NCBI RefSeq assembly: GCF_963924675.1
Contig: NC_089224.1
Coordinates: forward strand, 48,775,158 to 48,839,157
Direction of reading: 5' to 3'
Length of the DNA: 64,000 nucleotides
DNA from: Phocoena phocoena
Lineage: Eukaryota; Chordata; Mammalia; Artiodactyla; Phocoenidae
Shown: positions 35,961 to 48,464 of the stretch, in pieces
Layout of the letters: every line of letters starts with the position of its first letter
Position numbering within the stretch: position 1 is the first letter of the stretch
Program-made: the position numbers and the translations under genes
Notes under the pieces: model-generated
Database searches by the model: none
Told to the model about the DNA's origin: nothing
Seen by the model: the letters and a program-made list of their open reading frames with translations, nothing else

Positions 35961-35974
35961 AGTTTTTTAAAAAA

Positions 35975-37631
35975 AATTTTATTGAAGTATAGTTGATTTA
36001 CAATGTTGTACTTGTAAATTTCTGTACAGTAAAGTGATTCCATTATATATATATATTCAGTTATATATATATATATTCTTTTTCATATTCTTTTCCATTA
36101 TGGTTTATCACAGAATATTGAATATATCAATAGTTCCCTGTGGTATACAGCAGGACCTTGTTGTTTATCCATTCTATATATAATAGTACGCCTCTGTTAA
36201 TCCTAAACTCCCATTCCTTCCCTCCTCCACCACTCCCCCTTGGTAACCACAGTCTATTCTGTATATCTGTGAGTCTGTTTTCATTCTGTAGATATGCTGA
36301 TTTGTATCACATTTTAGATTCCACATTTAAGTGATATCATATGGCATTTGTCTTTCTCTTTCTGACTTCACTTAGTATGATAATCTCTAGGTCCATCCAT
36401 GTTGCTACAAATGGCATTATTTCATTCGTTTTGATGGCTGAGTAGTATTCCGCTGTATATAAACATATACCACACCTTCTTTATCCATTCATCTGTTGAT
36501 GGACATTTAGGTTGTTTCCATGTCTTGGCTATTGTAAATAGTGCTGTTATGAACACAGGGGGTGCATGTATCTTTCTGAATTATAGTTTCATCTGGATAT
36601 ATGCCTAGGAGTGGGATTGCTGGATCATATGGCAACCCTATTTTTAGTTTTTTGAGGAACCTCCATACTGTCTGCCATAGTGGCTGCACCAATTTACATT
36701 TCCACCAACAGTGTAAGAGGATTCCCTTTTCTCCACACCCTCTCCAGCATTTGTTATTTGTAGACTTTTTAATGATGGCCATTCTGACTGGTATGAGGTG
36801 ATACCTCATTGTAGTTCTGATTTGTATTTCTCTAATAAGTAGAGATGTTGAGCATCTTTTCATGTGATCCCTATCAAATTACCTATGACAGTTCCTACAG
36901 AACTAGAACAAATAATCCTAAAATTTATATGGAACCATAAAAGATCCAGAATTGCCAAAGGAATCCTGAGGAAAAAGAACAAAGCAGGAGGCATAACCCT
37001 CCCAGACTTCAGACAATACTACAAAGCTACAGTAATCAAAACAGTGTGGTGCTGGCACAAAAACAGACATTAATGGAACAGAACAGAGAGCCCAGAAAAA
37101 AAAAAAAACACATACCTATGATTAATTAATCTTCAACATAGGCGACAAGAACATGAAATGGGAAAAAGTCTCTTCAGCAAGTGATGCTGGGAAAGTTGGA
37201 CAGCCGCATGTAAATCAATGAAGTTAAAACACACCCTCACACCATACACAAAAATAAACTCAAAATGGCTTAGAGAATTAAACAAAGATATGACACCATA
37301 AAACTCCTGGAAGAAATCATAGGCAAAACATTCTCTGACATAAATCATACAAATGTTTTCTTAGGTCAGTCTCCCAAGGCAATAGAAATAAAAACAAAAA
37401 TAAACAAATGGGACCTAATCAAACTCACAAGCTTTTGCACAGCAAAGGAAACCCATAAACAAAATGAAAAGATAACCTATGGGAGAAAATATCTGCAAAC
37501 AAAGCTACTGACAAGGGCTTAATTTCCAAACTATACGAACAGTTCATACAACTCATCAACAAAAAAACAAACAACCTAATTAGAAAATGGGCAGAAGACC
37601 TAAATAGACATTTCTCCAAAGATGACACACA
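35975..37631 (-). mobile_element. Twin-primed (5'-inverted) L1
   Basis: 35975-36866 is the L1 3' UTR and ORF2 end in minus orientation, with the tail at 35975. 36867-37631 is the adjacent upstream part of ORF2 in plus orientation (ctacagaactagaacaaat ... tagacatttctccaaagatg). The outer end of the inverted part and the inner end of the uninverted part are neighbours in the L1 sequence, missing only about 20 bases. This is the classical product of twin priming. Confidence 0.85.
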
Positions 37632-40600
37632 GAAGGAGAGTTTATTAATGGCTTTTTAGCCACACATTTTAGTTTTCTAGAAGGGTTTGTGTGTGACAGG
37701 GCTTGTAAAAACCTTGAGGAAAATACTAGCTCAGATTTGGCATAATGAGGAATTAATTATGAGGGAAGCAGATTAGATGGGATATTCTGAGGGAAGAGGC
37801 TAATCAACGTCTGGCAGATAATTATTAAGAAGTTGGAAAGCATGCGACCTAAAGATTTAAAAATCTTCATGTTTTGAAACCTTATATATTTAGAAATCAC
37901 TAATTTGAATTAGAAGCTTAAAGGGATGACAGAAAATAGCAAATGTGCATTAAGTTCCTAATGTTAGCTGGAGGTAGACCCTCCAGGGAGCCCCGGACCC
38001 CTCTTCTCTTTAGGGCATGTCATCTTCAGCCCACAGTAGTTTTGTGATTTAAACATTTAAACTTAATCTTCACCACCACCACCACCAGCCTGTGGGTCTC
38101 ACTGTGTCATTCCTACTGTGGAGAGAGGGCTGCATCCACAAGGTGAAGATGCAGAGGCTCAGAGAGACTGGAAAATCTGCCCAAGTTCTCAAAAGTTACT
38201 ATGAGGGAAAAACTGAATTTAGACTCCCTTGGAGAGCCAGAAATAACCCCTGACTGCAGTCGAGAGAACCCCCACTGAAGAAAATGCATGACATTGCCCT
38301 GCTGGCATGTTGTGCTTCCTACCTTAATATTCTCCTAAGTGAATGCTATGTCAGGGGATGCCTTATGGAGCCGTGTGGGACAAATTGGCTGGCTGGGCCA
38401 ATGAAGACCCCCTGAAAGTGAGTGTTGCAGGGACTTTGCAGCAATTTTAAATAAGTATTTTATTACTGTCTGTATTCTTTTCCTAGGGCTGCTGTAACAA
38501 AGTTATCATAAACTGGGTGACTTTCAACAATAGAAATGAATTCTCTCACATTTATGAGAGCCTCTTCCCTATACCTTGCCCTTGCCTTCCATTTGGCTGT
38601 TCCTCAGTTGCTTCCTTTATAATAAACCAGTAAACATGAAATAAGCATTTCTCTGTGTTCTGTCAGCCATTCTAGCCAATTAGCAAACCCAAGGAGGGGG
38701 TCAGAAGCAGCAGAGCATCTGACATTGGAGCAGTCTTGTGGGACCGAGCCCAACTCGGTCCAACTCGATGCCAACTCCAAGTAGATAGTGTCAGAACTGA
38801 GGTGAATTGTATGACCCCCTGGTAGAGTCAGAGAATTGGTTGGTGTAGGGAGAAAAACGTACTCATCTAGTGTCAGAAGTGTTCTGTGGGTAGAGTGTAG
38901 GGAAAAAACAGTAGTTTTCCTTTTACATCTCTAAAACAGGCTGGAGCACACTCGTATGAGTGGGCGCTGAGGTCCTGACAGACATCTGTAGGAAAACCCT
39001 TGAGACTGCTTTCCTAGAAAGGTTCCATGAAATGTCAGGACAAGTGGATCCCAAGCCTCTGAGGACAAGGCAAAAGTGGTGTTTTCTAAAGAGGGGTTGA
39101 TCCCAAAGACAGTGACGGCAAAAGATGGAGCGCTGTTTTTCCTAAGTGGAAGAAAAAAAAAAAGGAGAGACAGTTCTGATGTCATTTTATTTTATTTTAT
39201 TTTTTTAGTTTCATTAACTATAATTCAAAATCAAGGTTTAGAGCAGTCTTTGCGGAACAGAAAGCTGGAATGAAGAGGCCCAGCACAAATCTCAGCACGG
39301 GTAGGGGGGTGAAGGGGAACAGGGTGGTGAAAATGAGTGTTCACTGCAAGGGGGAAGGGATGAGTGATGAGTCTGCACCTCATCTCTCTCTTCCACGCTA
39401 AATGATCAGGACAGGAGTGTTTGGCAAAAGACCTTCTGTAAATTAAAAAAAAGTACAACCTGCTTTAAACTGCTGTATAATGCTCTCAAGAGTAGCTTCC
39501 TTCTCTCTTCAACTGGGAAATTTCAAATTAAAAAACATAGTGACAGGGCATCTGTCTGTCACAACAGGGAAGAATAAAAGCCACCCCGACCCTGGCCAGT
39601 GTTGATGAAGGCAGTTGACACACTCAGACAGAAGATGTGGCCACAGCATTCCAAGTCACATCTCCATGTTCCGACTGAGAGGGGAAACCTAATGGACTTA
39701 GCATCCATCAGGGAAGGCCAAAGACAGGGAATACATTTTTCAGAAACCTTTCACTTCTTTTAGGGACTTAATTCCTTTCTCATCTCTACCTACCTTACAG
39801 AAAACAAACCTAGCTGCCTCAAAGAGCAGAGAGCTTTAGCAGACAAATGCTTAATGATTTGTACTAGTCTTCATAAATGCTACCATCTGGTCTGAAATTT
39901 TAGAAAGAGCCCTGAAATATCTTTGAATAACTGAAGATCACGATGACATTTCATCTTATAGCTATCATTTCAGAAATATCTACTATGTGTAATTCACATA
40001 CATCATCTCTTTAATCCTCCCCAAAATACGAGAGAAAGCTTCAGCTTCTCCATTTTACAGATAAGGAAAATGAAGCCGAAAGAAATGATGTACTTGCTCA
40101 AGGACACACAACAACAAGAAGCTGAGCAAAAACTGAATCCTAGCTGTGTCTCAAAAACCCGATTTCCTCCCAGAATGCCACTCTGACTCTGGCTGCTTTA
40201 TTACTTCTTCATTAAAACAGGTCAAATTAAGACATGTCAGCAGCAAGATGTAGAGCTCTAGCTATACTTACACTTGTTAGGTGTTTGAAAATGCAGAGGT
40301 GAAGAAGTGTGATACATGCTGTGACTCAGGAAGCAGGATGAGTGCTACACCAGAGTCAGGAGACTGGAGGTCTCTCCATCTGTGCGACCTTGGGCGAGCC
40401 ACCTAACCCTCTGCTTCCTCGCCTCAAGCCTAAGAAGACCAGCTTACCTGATGTCCGTAATGCCTTTCAAATCTAACAACCTCTAATACATGCACTACAA
40501 TCCACTAGGATAAGTGAACTAGGTCACCTGCAAATGAGTACATGGTATCTATCCCAGCGTACACAGAACCTTAATGTAAATTTTCAAAACCAAAGAAACT

Positions 40601-43235
40601 CGTCCTTTGCAAAACCCTCTTGGAGATCAAAACCAATAGGTCTTACTTTAAATCTCCAATGTAAAGACTTTACCTTTATTCTTTTTTTAATCCCTCCTTT
40701 ATTCAGTTTTTTTCCTACAAGAATGAATACTACAGCCAGACTATTTCCTAGTGATCTGGTTTCTGTGTATGGGTCTTTACAAAAACAAGAATTTTTTTAA
40801 AAGATCAAATAGGTATTTCAAGGAAAACAAGAAGGTAATTTACTCTCCCTTCTTGTAGAAAGTTACTAAATTTCAATAGGCAAGTTAATTACTAAATACA
40901 ACAAATATTGTGAACAAGCATTGTTAAAATTGAGAGGACAAAAGTGATATTTAGATGTGAAAATATAGCCTCTTTTTGAAGATAAAAAAATTAGAACTGC
41001 GTTCTTCTGTGATGGAATCTATTATAATTCCCTACTAATTAATGCAAGGGCATGTGTTGTCAAAAGGATAAAAGGACAGGGTTCACTGTAGCTCTGCTGA
41101 GAAGAGAAGGTTTACCCCAATCTCACTGTTCCTGGTTATAAGCAAGAGATACTTATAACTTAGTGACAGAATTGTTGTGATGGTGAAATGAAGTGATATA
41201 TGTAATCGAAGCAGGCAGTAAATAAATGTTAGTTCTTTTCTTCCCTTTCCCCCTTTTGACTGGAAAAAAAAAAAAAACTGTAGTTCATGCCCATTTCATT
41301 GAAATAGTCACCAAGAGCTAAAAATCTACTTACCTCTTTATTATCAATCAAAGCTCAATGACATTTTTAGTTGGAGCAAAAAGTTAAGTCTGAATTACAT
41401 CAACTAAATTTGTAAAGTCTTTTACAGAGATTATAATTGGGATATGAATACAAATCCCCAAATCACACTAAGTTAGATTTGGGGCTTAATACTTGCAACA
41501 AAATGTATGCAATAAGTAACATTTTAGCATATATTTCACACTGGCAACCTGTGATGATTGTGTATAATGGCCTAATTTTTCCAGATGAAATCTCCAAATA
41601 TTTGCAAGTCTAAAATGATCTCTCTGATGCCTTGTACTGTGAGCAACATGTTTCCTAGCCTTGCACACTAACAGTTATTAAAGGGTACAAAAGATGTATA
41701 TGGTAATTAGGACTTCAGTAAATAACCTCAAACCTTTGCAGTTGCTTTTGAAGTTAAATATCAGAAGGGACTGAGGAAAGGGAAGAGGAAGCGTTGCCTG
41801 CTGACTTATACAAATATGTAGTTGTAGCAGGGAATCATACTACTCTCAACCCAAATAATGCTATTTATAAAACACTTCTCTCCAAGGTAGCAAAGCTCTT
41901 GTATGCCCCTGCTGAGTGGGAAATAGTGCGGAGGTATTTTAAGACACTCAGCCGTGATACACAGTCAGCAGCCCTTAAGAACCCGTGAGATGGGACAGCA
42001 AACATCTCCCGCCTCCGCATGGGGTGTTAGAAGACGCCAACACAGGTCTCACAGTATGCCCTGGGAAAGCGGGCAATTACATCACAGGAGCAGAGGACGG
42101 TTCCTGCCATTTGAAAAGTACACAATCCTCTGGGCACGAACATCATGAGCTTCTGCTTCGTCAGGTTTTTGCAGCAGATAGAACTATGATATTCTTGTGG
42201 GAGGGGTCCTACAGTGGGACTTTTCCCTGGAGGCCTTACCTGTGGAGGAATTGCTGGGTAAGCCCCTGAGATACCCTGAGGTAGGGCTGCAGACCACTGA
42301 GAAGAGGAGGTGAGTGACATTTCTCGAGCCCTTATAAAGTGCCCTGCACTGTACCAAATGCTTTTCACTGTCACATGTTTTAAAGAGATCTTCAGGCTTA
42401 GCATAGAATGGACTTGTCCTACCACTCCCTGAGCGGTTCAGGAGACTTCATCCAAAGCTGAAAAGACATGACAGGTTTTCCCCATCGACTTCCTGCTTCC
42501 ATATTAAGGAGCCCAACGTGATAAGGGCCAATGACCTGTTGGCCCCCGCAGACAGTGATATGCTTGAAATAGGAGCTCTGGTTGGGGAACAAACAGCCAT
42601 ACTTTATTAGTTTTCCATGCTGTGTAACAAAGTTCCACAAACTCAGTGGCTTCAAGCCACAGATTTATTACCCTACAGTTTCTGTAGGTTAGAAGTCCAG
42701 GCACAACTTAACTGAGTCCTCTGTTCGGGGTCTCACAAGGCTATATTCAATTCAAGGTGTCAGCCAGGCCGCCTTGTTATCAGGAAGCTTCAGTGGCAAT
42801 GAATCTGCTTCCCAGCTCCCTTGGGTTACTGACAAAATTTCACTTCCCTGTGGTGGTTTTGACTGATAGCGCTGGCTTCTTACTGGTTGTTGGCTAGAGG
42901 CCATCCCCAGCTCCCTGACACTCATCCCTCTTCTAAGACAGTCACAACATGGCTGTCTGCTTCTCGTAGGCCAGCAGGAGAATCCCTCTCCCTCTAGTCT
43001 GCTAAGAAAGTTTTATATAATGTAATGTGATCATGGGAGTAACAGCCCACAATTTTGCCATGTAACATAACCTAACCAAGGGAGTGGTGAGTGGTGATCC
43101 CATTACCTTTGCCATATTTTACTGTTTAAAAGTAAGTCACAGATCCCACCTACACTCAAAGGGAAGGGATTACAAAGAATGAGAATCATTAGGGGCCACT
43201 CGAGTGTATTCTGCAAACACACCAAGACTGAATGT
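37632..43235. repeat. Intron 3 DNA with old repeats, no gene
   Basis: MIR-like fragments: about 38095-38215 antisense, 39985-40180 antisense, 40345-40440 plus. Two copies of an unnamed old repeat start with a tgctgtaacaaagtt-type phrase at 38478 and 42599. 38600-38900 contains another unnamed old repeat (ataaaccagtaaacatgaaat, tagatagtgtcagaactgagg). 39185-39203 is a (TTTTA)n run. 40500-42590 is unrecognised apart from short AT-rich runs; the open frames there show no domain. Confidence 0.55.
42599..43235 (+). repeat. Old interspersed repeat, second of three copies
   Basis: Starts ttattagttttccatgctgtgtaac broken by substitutions and continues aactcagtggcttcaagcc, tcaaggtgtcagccagg, cagcccacaattttgcc. 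It is clearly related to 55868-56312 (aattgccacagattgtg, gtggcttagaacaac, aatcaaggtgtcagtac) and, in its first 90 bases, to 38478-38570. I do not name the family. Confidence 0.65.
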
Positions 43236-43683
43236 GTCTTCATATTTTGTAGCATATGGCAATGAAGACAAAATGGACCCGGGAGACAGCCATATGTGAA
43301 TATGAATTCTGGTTCTTTTGTTGCAAGACTTTGGGCAAATTATTTAATCTCTCTTGAAGCTTCAGCTTTCTAATCTGAAAATAGGAACAACTATTATCTA
43401 TGTAAATATGAATGTGCTGTCAATAGCTTCAACCCAATGATCTTAAACATGAGATTATGCACTTCTACACTTTTTCAAAAGCAATTGTGAAATGTATTAA
43501 TCGCACATGACACCAAGTAGGTATTATACAGAGTAACAGCTCTGATTCTGGCCTGTTCAGGTCTGCAGACAATAACTATCTGAAACTTTAGCAACTCCTA
43601 TACATGGAGCTCAAATATGATGAACATGATTTGATTCTCTCATTCAGCAAATTAAGCACCTAATAAGCACGACTGTGCTAGGT

Positions 43684-43686
<3 letters not shown>

Positions 43687-43722
<36 letters not shown>
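43687..43722 (+). repeat. (AC)18 microsatellite
   Basis: Thirty-six uninterrupted bases of alternating A and C, inside an antisense L2-like fragment. Uninterrupted arrays of this length are usually length-polymorphic. Confidence 0.97.
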
Positions 43723-43724
<2 letters not shown>

Positions 43725-44290
43725 AAGCAGACATATTCCTTGTCTTTGATGATTTTATGATACAGTGGGAGAGATAAACAGCATTCATTCAATAAATAAT
43801 GAGGGCATTATTTGTACATTAGAGATAATAAACAGGACAAAGTCCTTACTCCTGTGGACATTATATTCTAGATGGGTGATGTAGATGATGGGTAGATGAT
43901 TTTTTTAAAAAAAATATATAAAATAGAGGACAATTTAAAATGGTGACAGGATATTAGAAGGGGATATAAGAGTGGTAGGGAGAGGTTATTTCAGAAAGAG
44001 TGGCCAGGGAAGGACTCCATGGGGAGGTGGAGTGACAAGAAAGAACAGCCATAATGGGAGCTAGGAGAAGAGTATTCCAGGCAGAGGAACTTCCTGTGCA
44101 AAGACCCTGAGGCAGAAACAAGCTGAGCATGGCTGAGGATCAGCAACAAATAAAAACACCTTATAAAAGTAAATATTGTGATAAGTACAATAAAAGGTGA
44201 GAACAGGCTCTTTGACTACAATGTACAAACAACAATCCTACACTCAGGCCACCTGCATTTTAGGGGCAGAGACAAGCCACACCTTACCAA

Positions 44291-44350
44291 GTAAATACAG
44301 AATAAAATTTAAGTAGTAACATAAATACAGAATAAAATTTAAGTAGTAAC
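44291..44350 (+). repeat. 30-bp tandem duplication, 2 copies
   Basis: The unit taaatacagaataaaattt plus aagtagtaac occurs at 44291-44320 and 44321-44350 with a single difference (first base g/a). Confidence 0.97.
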
Positions 44351-46083
44351 AAGTGCCACGAAGGAAAACAAAACAGGGAAATGGCTTAGAGGGTGGTGTT
44401 TTAAACAAGATGGTTGGAAAAGCCACACAAATAAGGTGACATTAGAGCAGAGACCTGAGTGAAGACCTGGGGGATACCTGGAGCCAAGTGGTTCAGGCAG
44501 ACGGCCTGGCACAGTCCCAGGAATGAGGGTGCTGTGTGGGTGAGAGGAGCAATGGGAAGGCCGGGGACACTGGTACAGATGGAGGGAGATTTGTAGGATT
44601 TCAGGAAATGAAGTCAGGTCATCGGACCTTGAGCGCTTTCAATGTTATTCTAAATGGGGAACCACTGGAGAGATTTATGGAGGGGACTCAAGTCAAGGTG
44701 TCATGAGGACAGTGGCGTGGACCTGATGAGACAGGGGGCCAGAGTATTTAAGCTGAGGTAAGAAGGATGATTAAGAAGGCAGGGGGTGACCTGCCAGGGC
44801 AGTTGGGGCACTTCAGGAAGAGGAAAGAGCCAGTGCCAAGTAATCTTCTGTAATCCGACCTTATGCATTTTCATTATTTTTCAGTGTCAGGATTTAGAAA
44901 AGCAAAAGCCCTTGCTATTAGACGCAGTACAAATCCCTTATTCTTTAAGTAAAGGATGGATATATTCATTCGTGAACTTATTCAATAGACATATCGAGGG
45001 CAAACAATGCATCAGGCACAATGCTAAGAGCCCTGAAAGACAAGAAGATGAACATGACTCAGGTCCTGGCCTCCACGAAATACAGCAAATTCAGTGTTTT
45101 GGAGGCAAGTATTTGAGACATGAATGCCGAACAATATATGCATTGATCTTCAGCTCTATTGCCACCAAATATCTTATTTATGCATCTTTGGAAGGGGCTG
45201 ATTAAGAGGGCAGCCCATGAGAAAGAAATATAATAATTTTGATGTAATAGCTTTTCAGGGATTAATGAGATATTTTAAAATTAATAGAGCTAACTTTTAT
45301 TTCTACAGGCAACATTCCACAAATGAGATTTTAAATTATTATTAAGAAGTTCTGAATAGACAGTTAATGACCCTGACTTAATGTCCCAATCTCAGGCATG
45401 TGGAGAACCTCAGACTGTGCAGGCATTCAAGGGAAAAGCATTTCTTTAGAAAACCAAACCTTGACGCACGATGTTTTTCATGTTTAAACTGCTTTTTATC
45501 TACACATCGTGGAAGTTTATATAGGATGATGACATCATGATCAGAATAACTTTTCAGTGCAAACTAAAAAGGTCTCTGTCATCACCACTCTGATAAGGCT
45601 GGGAAGGAAACACAGCCAGCCAATCCCACCATGCCTACAGTTCTATGTCAGGGGAAGGTCTCCACTACAGTGCCATGAAACGGATTTGCAGAATGCTGAA
45701 AGAAATGGACAAAAAAACAACTTAAAGATATCCTGAACCAAAAATCAAGAGTCCATTTTTCTGCTGAAAAAATCAACCATCAATATAAATAAACCAAGAA
45801 GCTAAACATCAAACACATATCAAAATATAATACAGAGCTAGAATGGCAAACTATCTAGTCCTGTGCTGTCCATTATGGGAATCAATGGTCACATGGGGCT
45901 ACTGAGCATTTGAAATGTGGCTAGTCCAAACAGATATGTACTGTACGTATAAAACGTACACCAAATTTCAAAACTTAGTATAAGAAAAAAAAATGTAAAA
46001 TTTATCAATGATTTTTAATATCAGTTAAAATTTTGGATATACAGGATTAAATATTATTAAAATCAATTTTACCTTTTTCTAAA

Positions 46084-47698
46084 ATTTTTAAATTTAATTT
46101 TATTAATTTTATATACAGCAGGTTCTCATTAGTCATCAATTTTATACACATCAGTGTATACATGTCAATCCCAATCGCCCAATTCTATTGATTTGAGTCT
46201 TCTCCCTCTTTTTCTTGATGAGTCTGGCTAATGGTTTATCAATTTAGTTTATCTTCCCAAAGAACCAGCTTTTAGTTTTACTGATCTTTGCTATTGTTTT
46301 CTTTGTTTCTATTTCATTTATATTTGCTCTTATCTTTATGATTTCTTTCCTTCTACTAACTTTGCGTTTTGTTTGTTCTTCTTTCTCTAGTTCCTTTAGA
46401 TGTAAGGTTAGATTGTTTATTTGAGATTTTTCTTGTTTCTTGAGGTAGGCTTGTATAGTTATAAACTTCTTTCTTAGAACTGCTTTTGCTGCATCCCATA
46501 GGTTTTGAATCGTCGTGTTTTTATTGTCATTTGTCTCTAGGTATTTTTTGATTTCCTCTTTGATTTCTTCAGTCATCTCTTGGTTATTTAGTAACGTGCT
46601 TGGTTATTTAGTAACGTTTAGCCTCCATGTGTTTGTGTTTGTTACGCTTTTAGTCCTGTAATTCATTTCTAATCCCATAACGTTGTGGTCAGAAACGATG
46701 ATTGATATGATTTCAATTTTCTTAAATTTACTGAGGCTTCATTTGTGACCCAAGATATGATCTATACTGGAGAATGTTCCGTGCGCACTTGAGAAGAAAG
46801 TGTAGACTGCTGTTTTTGGATGGAATTCCTATAAATATCAATTAAATCTATCTGGTCTATTGTGTCACTGAAACCTTCTGTTTCCTTATTTATTTTCATT
46901 TTCAATAACTTGTCCATTGGTGTAAGTGAGGTGTTAAACTCTCCCACTATCATTTTGTTACTGTCGATTTCCTCTTTTATAGCTGTTAGCAGTTGCCTTA
47001 TATATTGAGGTGCTCCTATGTTGGGTGTATATATATTTATAATTGTTATATCTTCTTCTTGGATTGATCCCTTGATCATTCTGTAGTGTCCTTCCTTGTC
47101 TCTGGTAACATTCTTTATTTTAAAGTCTATTTTCTCTGATATGAGAACTGCTACTCCAGCTTTCTTTTGATTTCCATTTGCATGGAATATCTTTTTCCAT
47201 CCCCTCACTTTCAGTCTGTATGCGTCCCTAGGTCTGAAGTGGGTCTCTTGTAGACAGCATATATATGGGTCTTGTTTTTCTATCCATTCAGCAAGCCTGT
47301 GTCTTTTGGTTGGAGCATTTAATCCATTCACATTTAAGGTAATTATCGACATGTATGTTCCTATGACCATTTTCTTATTTGTTTTGGGTTTGTTTTTGTA
47401 GGTCCTTTTCTTCTCTTGTGTTTCCCATTTAGAGAAGTTCCTTTAGCATTTGTTGTAGAGCTGGTTTGGTGGTGCTGAATTCTCTTAGCTTTTGCTTGTC
47501 TGTAAAGCTTTTGACTTCTCCACTGAATCTGAATGAGATCCTTGCTGGGTAGAGTAATCTTGGTTGTAGGTTCTTCCCTTTCATCACTTTAAGTATATCA
47601 TGCCACTCCCTTCTGGCTTGTAAAGTTTCTGCTGATAAATCAGCTGTTAACCTTATGGGAGTTCCCTTGTATGTTATTTGTTGTTTTCCCTTGCTGCT
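46084..47698 (-). mobile_element. L1 copy A: 5'-truncated, internally deleted
   Basis: Minus-strand L1. 46084-46185 is a piece of L1 3' UTR (tatacagcaggttctcatt). At about 46186 the text jumps to the middle of ORF2 (attctattgatttgagtc), so about 3.5 kb compared with the neighbouring copy is missing. It continues through the endonuclease part to just upstream of ORF2, where it ends at about 47698. The endonuclease frame (46762-47370, minus) keeps LQETHF and NVNGLNAP, but the protein is truncated. Confidence 0.85.
46762..47370 (-). pseudogene. L1 ORF2 endonuclease fragment (copy A)
   Basis: A 202-residue open frame covers most of an AP-type endonuclease domain: ITLNVNGLNAP, CCLQETHF, VGEFNTSLTPMD (the usual D of GDFN is E here), ending before the SDH histidine. 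The reverse transcriptase part is deleted. The C-terminal piece at 46244-46576 continues in another frame. Confidence 0.85.
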
Positions 47699-48464
47699 TT
47701 CTTCTATTTTTTTAACATCTTTATTAGAGTATAATTGCTTTACAATGGTGTGTCAGTTTCTGCTTTATAACAAAGTGAATCAGTTATACATATACATACA
47801 TCCCCATATCTCTTCCCTCTTGCATCTCCCTCCCTCCCACACTCCCTATGCCACCCTCCAGGTGGTCACAAAGCACCTAGCTGATCTGCCTGCACTATGC
47901 AGCTGCTTCCCACTAGCTATCTATTTTACATTTGGTAGTGTATATATGTCCATGCCACTCTCTCACTTTGTCCCAGCTTACCCTTCCCCCTCCCCTTATC
48001 CTCAAGTACATTCTCTAGTAGGTCTGCATCTTTATTCCCATCTTGCCCCTAGGTTCTTCTGGCCATTTTTTTTTTTAGATTCCATATATATGTGTTAGCA
48101 TACAGTATTTATTTTTCTCTTTCTGACTTACTTCACTCTGTATGACAGACTCTAGGTCCATCCACCTCACTACAAATAACTCACTTTTGTTCCTTTTTAT
48201 GGCTGAGTAATATTCCATTATATATATGTGCCACATCTCCTTTATCCATTCATCTGTTGATGGACACTTAGGTTATTTCCATCTCCTGGCTATTGTAAAT
48301 AGAGCAGCAATGAACATTTTGGTACATGACTCTTTTTGAATTATGGTTTTCTCAGGGTATATGCCCAGTAGTGGGATTGCTGGGTCGTATAGTAGTTCTA
48401 TTTTAAGTTTTTTAAGGAACCTCCATACTGTTCTCCATAGTGGCTGTATCAATTTACATTCCCA

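Larger units (their letters stand above)
43290..45855. repeat. Intron 3 DNA with antisense L2 fragments, (AC)n and a tandem duplication
   Basis: MIR-like text at about 43310-43400. Antisense L2-like text at 43640-44160, 44390-44720 and 44990-45090 (gcatcaggcacaatgctaag, ttccaggcagaggaac, gcaaagaccctgaggcag). A microsatellite (AC)18 is at 43687-43722 and a 30-bp tandem duplication at 44291-44350. No exon seen. Confidence 0.65.

Noticed and set aside
35713..35996. Open frames of about 70-80 codons through a T-run and a GC-rich body
   Set aside because: This is a SINE read in its various frames; similar frames recur in the SINEs at 1243-1611, 54238-54511 and 63281-63849.
36140..36334. A hydrophobic 64-codon frame that could be mistaken for a membrane peptide
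   Set aside because: It is the reverse complement of an L1 3' UTR; the same text recurs in other L1 copies.
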